Source: Epiperipatus broadwayi
Lineage: Eukaryota; Onychophora; Udeonychophora; Euonychophora; Peripatidae
DNA: 64,000 nucleotides
Direction of reading: 5' to 3'
NCBI GenBank assembly: GCA_028023455.1
Contig: JAQFVV010006470.1
Span: 1,201,300 to 1,265,299, forward strand
Shown: positions 1-16,728 of the stretch, piece by piece
Position numbering within the stretch: position 1 is the first letter of the stretch
Layout of the letters: every line of letters starts with the position of its first letter
Position numbers and translations under genes: made by a program
The notes under the pieces: generated by a model
The model's input: only the letters and a program-made list of their open reading frames with translations
What the model was told of the DNA's origin: nothing
Databases searched by the model: none

Positions 1-1530
1 AAACCTTAGAATAGTACCTATAATTTTTAAAGCTTTACCAATAATCATTTCCAAATGAGGAAGAAAGGATCCATTACTAGAAAATATAACTCCCAAATCT
101 TTTTGGGATTCAACAGAAATAATTTTGTGACAATTAATAAAATAAGAAAAATGCAAAACTTCAGATTTTTTAGAATACGAGACTAAGGAACATTTACTGA
201 AATTAACAATCATATTATTTAAATCACACCAAGCACTAAAATTATCTATATCCTTTTGAAGAAGAGTGCAATCAAACACAGATGTGATTCTTCTAAAGAT
301 TTTACAGTCATCTGCATAGCACAAAAGATAAGAAGATTTTAAGCAATCCTTAAGGTCATTCATATAAATGTTAAAAAGCATAGGTGCTAAAATACTACCC
401 TGAGGAACTCCAAAATTACATTTAAACTTAGATGAAATAGTATTATTAAATTTAATATATGCAGTACGACCATGAAGAAAGGATTGAAACCAATAAACAA
501 GCTTAGTAGAAAAACCCATTTGATATAATTTGCGAAGAAGAATACTGTGGTCTACTTTATCAAAAGCTTTTGATAAATCAAAATAAACAACATCAAGTCT
601 CTGCTGGTCCTCAATTGCATGAGCTATATGATCATAAATTGTTAACAAATTAGTTTCTACGGATCTATTAGGTATAAAACCATGCTGTGAAGAAGAAATG
701 AGTTTACTAACATCTAAAATAATTTTATTATAAACACACCTCTCAAAAATTCTAGCAATAGTATGTAAAACAGAAATAGGTCTATAGTTATTAAGACAAT
801 CACGTGAACCATTCTTAAAAATTGGGACCATTTTGGCACACTTAAGCACATTAGGAAAAACACAAGAATTCAGTGATAAATTAAAAATAAATGCAAGAGG
901 AACTGCAATAAATTCAGCTAGCCCTTTGTAAATAAATGAAGGAATATTATCATTTCCCAAACTAGAATGAATTTTAAGTCGCTTAATAGCCATAACAACA
1001 TCATCCTTAGAAATATGGTCAATCATACAATGAACAGTTGAAGAATTACAAAATAATGCAATATTTGAAGATATTGCATCATGTGATGAATATACATCAG
1101 CAAAATGTTTTGAAAAGTCATTTGCACTTAAAGTGAAACCATGAGTAGCTTGAACCTTTTTTCTACCCAAACCAGACTTTTTAATGAAATCCCAAAATTC
1201 TTTAGGGTTAGATGAAATATTAACCTCAATTCTTCTAATATAATTCTTCAAATCTCTTTTATAAACATGCTTCACCAATCTTCTGAAATTAATAAAATTA
1301 TTATAAAAAAAGATATTCTGTGTTTTAAAATAAAGTCTACGATGATAAGACTTCCTTTTAATAATTTTAATAAGATCGCATGAAAACCAACGAGGAAAAC
1401 CCTTATAAAAAGGTCGCTTATTGGGAATATACAAATCAATAAAACCATTAAGAATCTTTAAAAACTCATCCAAGCAATGATTTACATCATTAAAAGAATA
1501 CAAAAATTCCAATTAACTTTAGAAAAGTTT
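1..1530 (-). CDS. LINE ORF2, reverse transcriptase half, open to the window edge
   Basis: Translating the minus strand from about 1520 to base 1 gives an uninterrupted frame of about 500 codons with a complete RT palm. The motifs are NYRPISVL, FDLSKAFDKVDH (motif A), GVPQGSILAPMLFNIY (motif B region) and CYADDCKIF (motif C, catalytic YADD at about 305-320), followed by KDLGVIF. The upstream linker contains the SNPKEFWDFIK-type stretch common in Jockey/CR1 elements. No stop is present. The frame differs from the endonuclease frame by one base at a run of five T near 1515-1520; one extra T would join the halves. The protein is partial at the left edge. Confidence 0.9.
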
Positions 1531-2297
1531 CTACAAAAATCAAAATAATTACCCTTCCCATAATCCTTTCTTGAAATATTAGAAAAATTAATCTTTGAGT
1601 GACAAACATTAATATAAAACTCAAAAGGTGGATGATGAGCATCAATAGGAAAATTAACAGAGACAACTTGAAAATTACTAACTACTGTTGAACTACATAA
1701 AATATAATCCAAAGTACGATGAAAGGAATTAACAAATGGGTTATATTGCTTGAGTCCTAAAAATTTACAGAACTGTAACATTCTAGAAGCTTTAGAAGAC
1801 AAAAAAGAAAAGTGTGTAGTAATTCTACCCTGATATAAATCTGGAATATTTAAATCCCCAGTAATAATAACATTATCATAGCCAATCAGAAAATCTTCAA
1901 GTGATGTCAAAAAATAATCAAACTCCAACAATGACAAAGTGGGTTTGAGATAAACATTACCTAAAATAAATTTAAAATTGTGATTTAAAGTAATTTCACA
2001 CCATGTAGATTCACAAAAAGAAGAAGAAAAAGAAAGTTCTTTATAAAAAACATCTTTATGAAGAGCAATCAGAGTACCACCACCTCGAGAAATATTATCC
2101 ATAGATCTGTCAGTTCGCAAAATACTGAATCTATCATCAAGAAAAGAACAATCAGGAAATTGTTGATTCAACCAAGTTTCTGTAAGTAAAATAAGATCAA
2201 AATGTTCTGTTTCAAAAAATTGTTTAATTTGAACACATTTAGTCCTCATACCTCTGACATTCATGTAAAAACAAGAAAGGCCTACCATGTTACCCAC
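1482..2297 (-). CDS. LINE ORF2, APE-type endonuclease half
   Basis: This codes for the N-terminal endonuclease of ORF2, which nicks target DNA to prime reverse transcription. Visible motifs in order are the N-terminal strand YMNVRGMRTK, LLTETWLN (metal-binding Glu), the GGGTLIA loop, GNVYLKP, VIITGDLNIPD (catalytic Asp/Asn, near 1840-1870) and DAHHPP in place of the usual SDHxP. The reading frame closes near 1482, but homologous coding continues directly in another frame as the RT half. The start is placed at the Met 13 residues before the FYMNVRG motif; the true start is uncertain. Family function is established knowledge; the motifs are read directly. Confidence 0.9.
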   Translation of the reverse strand: MGNMVGLSCFYMNVRGMRTKCVQIKQFFETEHFDLILLTETWLNQQFPDCSFLDDRFSILRTDRSMDNISRGGGTLIALHKDVFYKELSFSSSFCESTWCEITLNHNFKFILGNVYLKPTLSLLEFDYFLTSLEDFLIGYDNVIITGDLNIPDLYQGRITTHFSFLSSKASRMLQFCKFLGLKQYNPFVNSFHRTLDYILCSSTVVSNFQVVSVNFPIDAHHPPFEFYINVCHSKINFSNISRKDYGKGNYFDFCRNFSKVNWNFCILLMM

Positions 2298-2434
2298 AAA
2301 GATAATGGAAACAACACAAATAAAACCAAAATGAGAAGAAAAAAAGTGATAAAGAAAAAATAAATAAATAAAAATAAATAAATAAAATAAAATAGATAGT
2401 AAAACAAAATAAATTCTCTTAAAACCTTAGAGAA

Positions 2435-4126
<1,692 letters not shown>

Positions 4127-5830
4127 ATGTCTTCTGTTTTGTTTCAGACTCTTCAGGATTGTCAGTTTCCTAATCCATATGTCCGTATTACAGCCAATCT
4201 TCTACTTAACAGGTATATCTTTACTTCATTGGATGGTAAACTTGCAGATGGTTTTCGTCTGCATCTCTTAGTGCCACTAAGATCTCCTTGGATGGTAAAC
4301 TTGCAGATGGTTTTTGTCCACATCTCTTAGTGCCACAAGGATCTCTCCACTTGCCACATTATGTTTTATTACCTATTTAAATCTGTTACTTTTACAGATA
4401 GAATCTAAACTGCCTGGTATCTATGTTCCTTCTCTTAAACAGACTATTCATCATATTTCTTATGTAGGTGATGTCTCTGTCTTTCTTCCTGATAAATCTT
4501 TTCTACTGCCTTTGTTGCAAATATTGGACTCTTTTTCTAATACATTTAATCTTCATATTAATGTTACAAAATCTGGAATGTGGAAGATTAATTCTGATTT
4601 GTCTATTATTTCAAGTTTCACAGCCAAGCCTCAGTCATTCCTTGGCTTTCCAATTGTTTTATCTCATTTAGTAATTACAAGGCAGATACAAAATATTATT
4701 TTTGATAAAAGAAAGAGGATAGTTGCATCATTTGTCAGTATAAACATTTCACTTATGGTTAAGGTTACACTCTTGAACTCTTTGGTCTTTTCAAGTCTTA
4801 GTAATTATTTACCAATTATTATGCCAACAAAGCATTTTGAAAGGACTATAAATTTGCTATGTTCAAAATTATATTAGAAAAGCAAGGTGGTAGCCATCAG
4901 TATTTCTAAAATTCAAATGCTAAAGCTTTTAAATGGTCTTGATTTGCACTCGGTGTCAACTCTATATTTCCAGAGATATATAACTTTTCTTTGTGTAACT
5001 TGTTATAAGCTTGCTCAGTTATCTCTTCTTTTGGTTATTGATCCTACAGATATGCCACCTCCATTTTAGAGTTATTTTATTGCTGTTATATGGAAGTCGG
5101 TTATTAAGTCAATACCCTCACTTCAAGTTGTGCTTGATGTGAAATTGACTTTCTGGGATATTTATAAATTGAAATTTCCACATTATATTCCTCTTTTGAC
5201 ATTATTAGTTGTTTCACATAAAGTTCTCTTGTGTAAAATGAAACTTCTTTTCATTTAAGCAAGACATGTTGATTTTGTGCTTAAGTTGAATTTAAGTGCT
5301 CTCTCAACAAATTATTTTTTAGTGACCAGCAGAGGCTTCATTAGGATTTTGTCTCAGTGTCAGTTATATAGATTTTAGAAATGAGACAATACACCATATT
5401 TTGAATAATTGTCCAGGTCTTAAGTCAATTAGGGACTTTATTGTTGCAAATGTCTCTCAGGATCTTAGAGATGCTCTTTCTGTTTGTAATATTCTCAAGA
5501 AGGGATCTTTTGCAGCAACAACATTATCTTTATAACATTTTATTTATGGTTGACATGTTGCAGGCTCAACATTGGACATTCTTAGGACTCATCTGTAAAT
5601 GACTTTATCAAGCTCCTTGACAACATCAAGCAGTGAGACTCTCTGCTTTCGCCTGTGAGTCTACATGGTGATAATTGGGTGAAAGTTTCGTTTTCCTCTT
5701 AGTCTCACTAAGATATTTTTTTCTCTGCATTGACCTATTCAAGTTTTATTCTGAATGCTATGTAATTTTTTTTAATAAAATTTAACTGTGTATTACTATG
5801 TTGCTATGATTAATAAATTTATTTTAAAAC
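4127..5830 (+). pseudogene. L1/Tx1-like LINE fragment: reverse transcriptase, zinc-knuckle end and 3' UTR
   Basis: Plus-strand RT pieces spread over several frames. The first has a palm-entry segment (TLQDCQFPNP then NRYIFTSLDGK). It is followed by SPLATLCFITYL (motif B), a YVGD in place of the catalytic YADD near 4462, HINVTKSGMW, and SFLGFPI. Near 5380-5535 NETIHHILNNCPGLKS resembles the C-terminal HxxxxC zinc-finger region of L1/Tx1 ORF2. Frameshifts and stops separate the pieces, and the catalytic box is broken, so this is a dead copy. A probable 3' UTR of about 270 bp ends at an AATAAA-like, A-rich tail near 5800-5830. The 5' half is absent. Confidence 0.78.
4231..4348 (+). repeat. 59-bp tandem duplication inside the LINE RT
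   Basis: The segment starting GGATGGTAAACTTGCAGATG at 4231 recurs at 4290, duplicating the RT region just before motif B. It adds to the frame damage of this copy. Confidence 0.9.
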
Positions 5831-6035
5831 AAAACTGTAATGCAAAATAGGCCAACAAAATAATAAAAAATGAAATTCAACTTGAAGAAACAAAAACATC
5901 AATCCAACCAGATAAAACAGCAAAAAATTGGAATATCTAATAAAAATGATACTAATCAAAACTATAGTAACACTGATAAGCTTTTAGTCTTTTAAATAAA
6001 AAAATAAAAACATAAACCAAATACCATATAAACAA

Positions 6036-6644
6036 GTGACAACAAATAATAAGTGTATAAGTAATGAAAAAATAGCTCTAACAATACTTGAAATAAGAAA
6101 TAATATATCTCAAGAAATAATGGACGAATTCCACACAAACCCACCACTAAGAAGACCAACTAATCAAGATCATAAAAAAAGACCACTGGAAAGTCCACAA
6201 AAAAAACGCAAAAGGGTCAACAATGTCAAAACAGAATAATATTACAATTCGAGTTACTCACAGATAGATGATACAAACAACACAATAGATAAGGAATTAT
6301 AATGAAATTATCAAAATGCTCAAAATCAAACAGGAAACGATTACCCAAATATCTAGCACTTAACCACAAACAATACTTAAACATAATGAAATTAAAAATT
6401 GGAGCAATTAATGTAAGAGGCCTGAACTCAAACACAAAAATTCATAAACTTAAACTCGGATCAGAAATACACAACCACACATACTTGTATTACTGGAAAC
6501 AAAAAATATTACACTTGATCAAAAATAGAACCAGCTAAATATCTAAGTGAAGAAGAATTGTGTGCCTGCTCAAAGGATTCATCATCTACCTCAGCAGGTA
6601 CCACAATCCTAACCAACACAAAATGTTTTTTACTACCTTCAAAA
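6036..6644 (+). pseudogene. 5' fragment of a LINE: linker and start of an APE-type endonuclease
   Basis: Two short plus-strand ORFs (6036-6239 and 6302-6538). The first ends in a basic tail (RRPTNQDHKKRPL, QKKRKRVNN). The second contains KIGAINVRGLNSNTKIHKL from 6391, the usual first strand and Asn loop of an APE endonuclease, followed in another frame by LVLLETKN, the Glu-containing motif. The copy stops at a (TA)n run at about 6645. A matching C-terminal half of a similar endonuclease lies at 15237-15730, also next to a (TA)n array. Family function (target nicking) is known; that the two halves belong to one family is inferred. Confidence 0.65.
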
Positions 6645-6670
6645 TTATATATATATATATATATATATAT
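6645..6670. repeat. (TA)n microsatellite
   Basis: Short AT array lying between the LINE fragment and the start of DR1 copy 1. Confidence 0.9.
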
Positions 6671-9256
6671 TGTGCTGGTCAAAATTGTGTATTCATTCAA
6701 CAAGACCAATAATCCAAGCAAAAGTACATTGAATCCACTCATGCACAAGATACATATGTCAGGACAAGGATGAATCCTAACCTATTTGCCTAAACTATTG
6801 CCTATCTGACTAATGGACAATGTTTGTGATAACACTAGCAGTGCATGGTTTTATTCCATCCCAGATGGAGGTCAGGGTAAACATAGAGACTCAATATAAT
6901 ACAGGGTTTATATGAAAATTCAATGATTTAATGGATTCTGATGATTGCGGAATGGTGCAGATATGATTTGATCGATTTGTAATGGTTTGAACCATAATAA
7001 TGATAATCCTTTATGGCAACATTACAAAGAAGTGAATTTAAGTCAAAGAAATATTTAAATAGAGTAATAACCTTAGAGATTGGGAGTGATGACAAACTAA
7101 CCTTTTTTAAATAACAATATTATAGGAATTTATTAAGGATTTTAGTACAAAATAAGTTACGTCTTTGTTTATACAACTTTGTTATATTTATTTAATTCAT
7201 TTTGATGCAGCTTTGATAATAATTTAAAATTAGTTAATTGGCCTGCTAAGAAACAATCAGCAATAAAATGTTATTATCCCTCTTTGAATGATTACAAATC
7301 TATTTTATATATAAACATAGATAGATAGGATATGCATCTAAAGTACTATTACATTTAAAATTATTTGTATATAATGAGTGTGGGAAGCAAATTGTTTTTA
7401 AATAAATAATTGACAGTTATACAGTCAGATTTAATTAATTACGAAATTTGTTTGTGAAGGACGTGCCATCATGACATAGAGCATTTTAGGATTTCTACAT
7501 AAAGATATAAAATGATGATGAAGGCAGTATGCTATTACAGATTACAACAAAATAACTGAGATCTGCTATGAACCTCTGGGTGGCTTTGCTAAAGAAATTC
7601 CTGATATATACAGGAGATAAGAGAAATATTGGCCCTCCAGCCAAAGCATGTCTCTGAATAATAATAATAATAATAAATGTGATGTGCTGAAATTTCCATT
7701 CACATCTTAATGACAATGCCTGAAAGATCCCTTGGTATGAACTATGTCTACTTTGAGGGAGTGTGAAAGCTTGGACAGGTCATATTTACTTCTGAAGGTC
7801 CTAAGAGGTTGGTAGCAAAAAAAGAATAATAATAATAAAGAAATGGTTGTAACTATAAATACATATATAGGTAGATAGTGTATCATTAATGGAAATAATA
7901 AATCCTGATTAAAATCATTGGCTCACTGATATAATGTAAAGACCCAGAAACATTAGGTCATTAATGAATGAATAATAAATTATATTACAAAAAAAAGGCA
8001 AGAATTAACTAAAATATAAATTGTTTTCCATGCTTCACAAATATTTCATTTATTAATAAGTTCTTAAATAGTTTATCAAAGATTACAAAATAAGATTGCT
8101 TTTAATTAACATAGATGGGCATTGAATATCAAACTAATAAATTGTAAATCATAATTTAATATTTTTTCTGACAAATAAAATATATGTATTAAATATATAC
8201 TGATAAAATTATATGATAAATTTTACTTAATTGATTCACTGAAATTATTTATTCTTTCAGAAATAATTACAGGGTTATTTTAAATTGCAGGTAATAGTAA
8301 GATACTTTTAAAATAATTTCAATCATTCAAATAAATTTATATATGAGGTACAAAACTAAATGAGTTTTCTATTAATTAATTTACAGGAAATAAGTCTCCT
8401 GTAATATTTTTTAAGTAAAAAAAATAAGAGGGAGAGGATTTAAATTAGTTTTTCATTGAGTTTTGTAATTGGGAATTTCAGTAAGTCAAATATTATAAAT
8501 AACCAACAAAATTTAATTTATGTTTGCTGCATCAAAAGAATGTGAGATTTTTAGAATTGATATTTTAAATTTAAGAAAATTTAAAGACACATTTAATTTA
8601 AAATTATGTTGTATAAACATTACACAGATATATAAAATATAAGTTAGTATTGATAGGGAAACAAGTAAAATAGAATCAATGGCTTGCGGCAAATTGGACG
8701 TTACCTCAGAATCAATCAGTAGGCATTCCATGGCTTTAAACAGGCAGTTAATACAGTCAGATCATTTCAGGCTTCCTTGGCACAATAGTCTTAGGCTAGA
8801 CATTGAAAGCACTGGATGACATTGACGAGCTGGTGGGACAGAGCTCTGAAAAGCAATGGTCGATCTTTTTAGCCAGTCATTCTGTAGGCACAATGTACTA
8901 TATCTCTAAATTACTCTCTTCAGATAAAACCCAACAATAATAATTCTTCCCCTATTTATATGTTCTGGTCTTTCTCTATAGGATTGAATCTACAGTGAGA
9001 ACTGCCAATTGCAATTGCTCTAGGCGATTCTCTGAAGTATATGCCTGCTTTGGAGGGAAAATCTATAACTCTGCATGAACATGCCCCAAGGTTGATTTGC
9101 TAATTAAAAAACAACAACAAGCACATTAAGTTTATCAGTCATTGTACTAACAAAATTTATTTAATTAAGGTTTTAGATTAACAAAAAATGTAGATTTTAT
9201 TCAGAAAAATTTCAGGAGTTTGGTACAATGACTTTCAAACATATTTGACATAAACT
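6670..9256 (+). repeat. DR1, dispersed non-coding repeat, copy 1 (~2.6 kb)
   Basis: This segment aligns by eye from end to end with 16729-19444 in the same orientation; a sampled 100-bp stretch differs at about one base in nine. It starts GTGCTGGTCAAAATTGTG and ends near TTTGACATAAACT. There is no ORF with a recognisable domain. It contains a small (TAA)n at 7660-7675 and 7825-7835. The start motif (GGTCAAA, then ATTCA..CAACAAGA) recurs in diverged form at 22551 and more weakly at 55130. This suggests a family with a fixed 5' end, such as a non-autonomous LTR- or LINE-derived element. Its class is not resolved; no terminal inverted repeat was seen. Confidence 0.85.
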
Positions 9257-9589
9257 TAAGCAGAAATTTACAAAACATTTCTTATAAATATTACATTGTT
9301 GAAATAATTGACTCTCTAATGTGTATTGATCAAAAGATAAATATAAAATGTTACCAACTGATTAACTTAAAAAAAATGAACTTTAATGAAGAATTTAAAA
9401 TATTTGTAACATTTTATAGATATCTAGGATTCAATTACATATAAATACTAATTTAACAAAATAAACATAATATACAGTTTTACAAATATTATGAAATAAG
9501 ACAACTATTATAAAAGGTTAGCTAATCATAAAACACAAATTAATTAGAACAAGATTACAATATTGCTTATAATTATACTACCACCAATT
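9257..9589. other. AT-rich unassigned stretch
   Basis: Lies between the end of DR1 and the Penelope-like remnant. No motif seen. Confidence 0.5.
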
Positions 9590-9866
9590 ATGAGGTGTTT
9601 GTCAGTTAACAGAGAATCAAGGAGTTTTATCATCAAAGTCTACTTTAATCTTCTTTTTAACTCATTCTTTTCATAAAAAATAACCAAAGCATTGTTAAAC
9701 AATATTCTATGACCTGTATTCAATTCATGAATATATAAAGCTGAGTTAAGATACCTATCTTTAACTCTACTCATATGAACATAAACACTTTCATTAAGGC
9801 TAAATTTACTCTAGCCTGCATAAAATTTATCACAACTACATGGAATTTTATAAACAATACCATGAA
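9590..9866 (-). pseudogene. Penelope-like element PLE-A, GIY-YIG endonuclease fragment (copy 1)
   Basis: Minus-strand translation gives HGIVYKIPCSCDKFYAG near 9820-9870, the GIY and YIG strands of the Penelope GIY-YIG nuclease with its CxC motif. It is followed by SLNESVYVHMSRVKDRYLNS and YIHELNTGHRI. The normal YIG is YAG here and a stop follows, so the copy is dead. The GIY-YIG domain cuts target DNA for Penelope insertion. A closely matching copy lies at 21925-22190. Sequence on the other side of 9867 is the same element's 3' UTR on the opposite strand, so this is a rearranged remnant. Confidence 0.8.
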
Positions 9867-10083
9867 TCAATCTTATGAAGACTTCTTTTGATATTAAGGG
9901 AAGGTGGAGATTGAATTGAATTATGGGAAGGTTTGTTTATATATATATATATATGTGTGTGTGTTTTCCTTTAGTTTCCTTTTCACGTGAGAAGGTCTAT
10001 TTGTAGTAGATGAAACCACGGATGTATATGAAATTGGGTAAAATTTTGTATTTAATCTAGTATTGTATTATTTTATGGTTTTG
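9867..10083 (+). mobile_element. PLE-A 3' UTR segment in inverted orientation
   Basis: From CAATCTTATGAAGACTTC onward this plus-strand sequence matches the reverse complement of about 21640-21905, the 3' part of PLE-A copy 2. It includes the blocks GGGAAGGTGGAG, GGTCTATTTGTAGTAGATG and TCTAGTATTGTATT. It contains an internal (TA)n(TG)n and ends at the (TA)n array at 10085. It lies head-on to the GIY-YIG fragment at 9590-9866. Confidence 0.75.
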
Positions 10084-11690
<1,607 letters not shown>

Positions 11691-13140
11691 ATATATAGAT
11701 AATAATAACCCACAAAAACATGGAGACACATGCAAATTTTATTTAAAACAAATAACAAATTTTATTTCACAAACTATAATTCAATACAAAAACATATACA
11801 GTACATTATATCTACACTTTCTTTTTACCTTAAACATAGTGAATACCAATTTTCATTGTGTTTAATGCTTTCTCTTTTATTACTGATATATTTTAGAAAA
11901 TACATAATCAAAATCTCCCCTAATTAAATTTAATAATTTTAGTTAACAAATCAAAAGTAGATATTCCCTTGCTAATTTCTTGATTTTATCATATCATCCT
12001 GATTAAATATTATTTTGCCCTAATCTTTACAACAGAGATATCTTAAAACAGTAAGACTAAGTCATTGCAAATAAATTGTCATTAAGATCAAACATCATCA
12101 TAGTGCACTCTCTATGCTCATGTTCTTATGACACAATAATTTTTTAACAATACTACCTTTCCAGTGAAGTTCTCAGCTGGCCATGTAAATATTTATTAAA
12201 TAACTTTATATCCACATTGCTCATGCCCAGTTATTTACTTAATTATTCTGTATTGAATGCTAAATCAAATCTACAAAAACAATATCCAAATACACAAATT
12301 GCACATAGATTATCTGCATTCATTCTGACATTAAATTAAGTTTGTGACCTGGAATCCAACATTTATAATAATGCTTCTCATGGCTATCCTCTCATACACA
12401 TGTAAGGGATATCAAATATTAATATGAGGCAAACAGTGACCCGAATAAGAGAGGACCTTTTCACTAAGGTTGAGATATGCTAGGATTTTTATCGCTAGTC
12501 ATATAAAAAAACATAGTTATACCAAATACCTCTGGTCATCAAAATAAGAAACTTTCTTACGGTATAGAGAATACTCAAGTGGAAAAACTCTTCCACTAGG
12601 TTCAAATACTTTTTGAATATTGCATAAATCTTAGTGAGTTAAACTTCACTGAGTTTTGTGGAGATCTTTGTCTGTCCACACACATACAGGTTGAAACATC
12701 AAATTATACAAGTAAAACTTTCACAACTTTAATATTCTTGCAAATTAGTGTACTGGAATATGAGCCCATAAATTTTCCAAGCATAAATCAGCTTGTTTCT
12801 GGCCTTAAATCTATGATAATAATAATAATAAGCAATAAGAAATGCACACAAAATTCTCAAAACTATTTCCATGCACTTGTATAAAATAAAATAAAAATGA
12901 TGTTGATGCAATTCAATAGACAAGCATTTCAACTATAAGTCTCGAACATTTGACAATAACTTCTGATGCCAACAATAATATCTCTAAGTGTTTTCTTTTT
13001 TTTAATTAAAAAAAATTGTTTGTAAAGCATTTTAAATAAGGCATATCAGAAGACCAGATATAAATTTCATCTACCCCCAAAATGACCATAATAGCAAAAG
13101 CTTTTAAATAACAATATATAAAATCATCTGAAAACAATTT
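11691..13140. other. AT-rich unassigned region
   Basis: No recognisable coding sequence on either strand. Small ORFs at 11680-11927 (plus) and 12729-12932 (minus) are low-complexity and lack motifs. Confidence 0.55.
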
Positions 13141-13274
13141 TTACCCCCAAAATAATACAATAGTAATTATTACAAGAATTAATTTTAAAATAGATGATAT
13201 ATGTGATACACTACAAAGAAAGAAATTTGTTTTTGTTTTTTTATATATATTAAATTCCCTACACACATAAAGAG

Positions 13275-13746
<472 letters not shown>

Positions 13747-13806
13747 TTTATATATTTAAATTGACTTACATATACATCAAACTTTTGAGTTTTAAATTTT
13801 ACTATT

Positions 13807-13808
<2 letters not shown>

Positions 13809-13846
<38 letters not shown>
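13809..13846. repeat. (TA)n microsatellite flanked by a short direct repeat
   Basis: AT array with the sequence TTACTATTTGCATATATA on both sides (13799 and about 13845), a small duplication around the array. Confidence 0.85.
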
Positions 13847-13847
<1 letters not shown>

Positions 13848-13869
13848 CTATTTGCATATATATAAATGA

Positions 13870-15110
13870 TATTAAACTCAAATTTTAACTTCTGTGGTTT
13901 AAATTTTATTACCATCTGTTGAATAGCTGACATTTGGAGGTTCCAAGTGTGTGCCCACTTAAAATTTACTGGCTATACATTATCTTCTCTTAAGGCAATG
14001 CTAGATTTAGCCAAATTAATCTGAAGAGACCAAAAAGAACAATAAAATGATTTCAAATTGTATAAGACAGTTTTCTTTAATTCAATGAATGAAAACTACA
14101 ACTGATAAGCAAGTTTATAAAATAAAAAGAGAGAGACTTTTTTTTTACTTTAAGACAGAGTCTTTTATAGAGAAACACCCATCTGTTTATTATCTTTATA
14201 ATTAATTGACATGTTCCCTTATCTCAATTAATTTTAACCTTTTGCTCTTTCAGAAAAATCAGGCCAAATTTCATTTAAAACAGACACAATTAATTTTACA
14301 ATTCAACAACTAATTGACAATTAATTTCTGACATTCTGACTGACCATCATCTGGTCTAAATTAATGATCCACTTAAATTCCTTGGTGAGATCTGTGACTT
14401 TTAAGGAATAATAATTAACTGAGTAAAATAACACTTGAACACACACTAGAAGTAATCTTACTTTTTCCCTTTAATAGTGAAACAAAATATATTGCAGCTG
14501 TTTCAAACTCAGACTTTGGATTAAATTTGGCTGCCAATATTAAACTTATTAAAAAGTTTTTAATTTCTTATTTAAAATTCTTTACAACATGTAAGAAATG
14601 ACTACTAATTGTAAATTGTACCATCAAGATCTACAATTAAATTATATATACACACACATCACAGGTATATACTTTTCTTTAAATTTAGATTTCTAATGCC
14701 ATAATCTTTATTTATTACAACTGTTCTACCTATATTATTATTATTATTATTATTTTATTTATTTACTTTCATGAATTATTTATTTCCAACCTAGCATAAA
14801 ATAATGACTATTCGTCATCATTATCCAATATAGTTTTCAAGAGTCACACAAATGTATAAATCTTGCTTTTTCTAATATTTTCTTAATATCAATTTAACCC
14901 ATAAGTTAAAATAAAATAATCCTCTGGTTATAAACACATTAACAGTAAATTCATAGATTTCTTACTAGTCAAACATACACAATCCCTTTAAATATGGGTT
15001 CAAACATGGTCTTGGCTAAAATTTTCTTATTACATAGAAAAAAATACATATATTATGAGGAAAATTTGGATGGAATCTTCTCTGCATATTTAACTTAAAA
15101 AGATGGAGCC
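13870..15110. other. AT-rich unassigned region
   Basis: No coding motif on either strand. It contains a short (TTA)n at about 14738-14755. Confidence 0.55.
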
Positions 15111-15129
15111 TTGGCCAAATTCAAGGGCT

Positions 15130-15730
<601 letters not shown>

Positions 15731-15814
15731 AAAAAAGTGAGACTTAATACCATTCAACATTATATAGCATTTATAAATGTTATTTCATTTAAAATCAACA
15801 ATATATAATAACTG

Positions 15815-16583
15815 AAACACAGGCTTATTATATACCTGTGTCTATATATGTAATATATAGGGTATATGAGCACAGTCTTTCACACCACTCTTCACTCTAT
15901 CTCATAACACTTATACACTTGAACACATATATGATGAAAATATAAATAATCACCAATAAATGTATTTTATGCTAAACCAGCAAGCATCAGTTGGTCCAGA
16001 TTACCATCTCTACACATATATGCTATAAGTACTCAGATGTATATTAGGATAGCCAGTCTTTAATGGACAAGCTTCAATCTATTCCTCATGCCAACTCTAC
16101 AATCGTCCATCCAATTGAAATTCTGATGACAGAATGCTCAAAGGCCACCCTTAGGCCAAAATTGTTATCACACCCATGTTGACCTAAGGTCAATCTGACC
16201 CCTCATGCACAGGACATAATCCATTTAATACATATACAAGGAATGGGCAGACATCTTTAATATGTAATAACTGAAAGACAGGCTTATTATATATGTGTGT
16301 CTATATATGTAATATATAGGGTATATGAGCACAGACTTTCACACCACTCCCCACTTTGTCTCATAACAGTGATACACTTGAACACATACAAGTTGAAAAG
16401 ATAAATCATCACCTATATAAGTTAAAAAGATAAATAATCCACCAATATAAGTATTTTATGCTAAACCAGAAATCATCTGTTGGTCCAGATTGCAATCTCT
16501 ACACATATATGCTATAAGTGCTCAGATATATATTAAGATAGCTAATCTTCATACTTTAATTGACAAGCTTCAATCTACTCCTC
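15815..16583 (+). repeat. Direct duplication of a ~280-320 bp segment
   Basis: 15815-16093 and 16268-16583 share the blocks ACAGGCTTATTATATA, GTAATATATAGGGTATATGA, TATTTTATGCTAAACCAG and TTGACAAGCTTCAATCTA-type sequence, separated by about 170 bp. It carries no coding content. The arrangement next to DR1 copy 2 suggests LTR-like or element-end sequence, but this is not proven. Confidence 0.8.
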
Positions 16584-16728
16584 AATCTTGACATTGGGGT
16601 GGATTTTGAGCATTCCATCATCAGATTTTCAATTGGATGGATGGTTGTAGAGTTGGAGTGAGGAGTAGATTGGAGCCTGTCCATTAAAGTATGAAGCTTG
16701 GCTATCTTAATATATATCTGAGCACTTG
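16517..16728. repeat. Imperfect inverted repeat abutting DR1 copy 2
   Basis: The left arm 16517-16583 (GTGCTCAGATATATATTAAG and on) is inverted at 16661-16728 (ending CTTAATATATATCTGAGCAC), with about 77 bp between. The right arm ends exactly where DR1 copy 2 begins. Confidence 0.85.
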
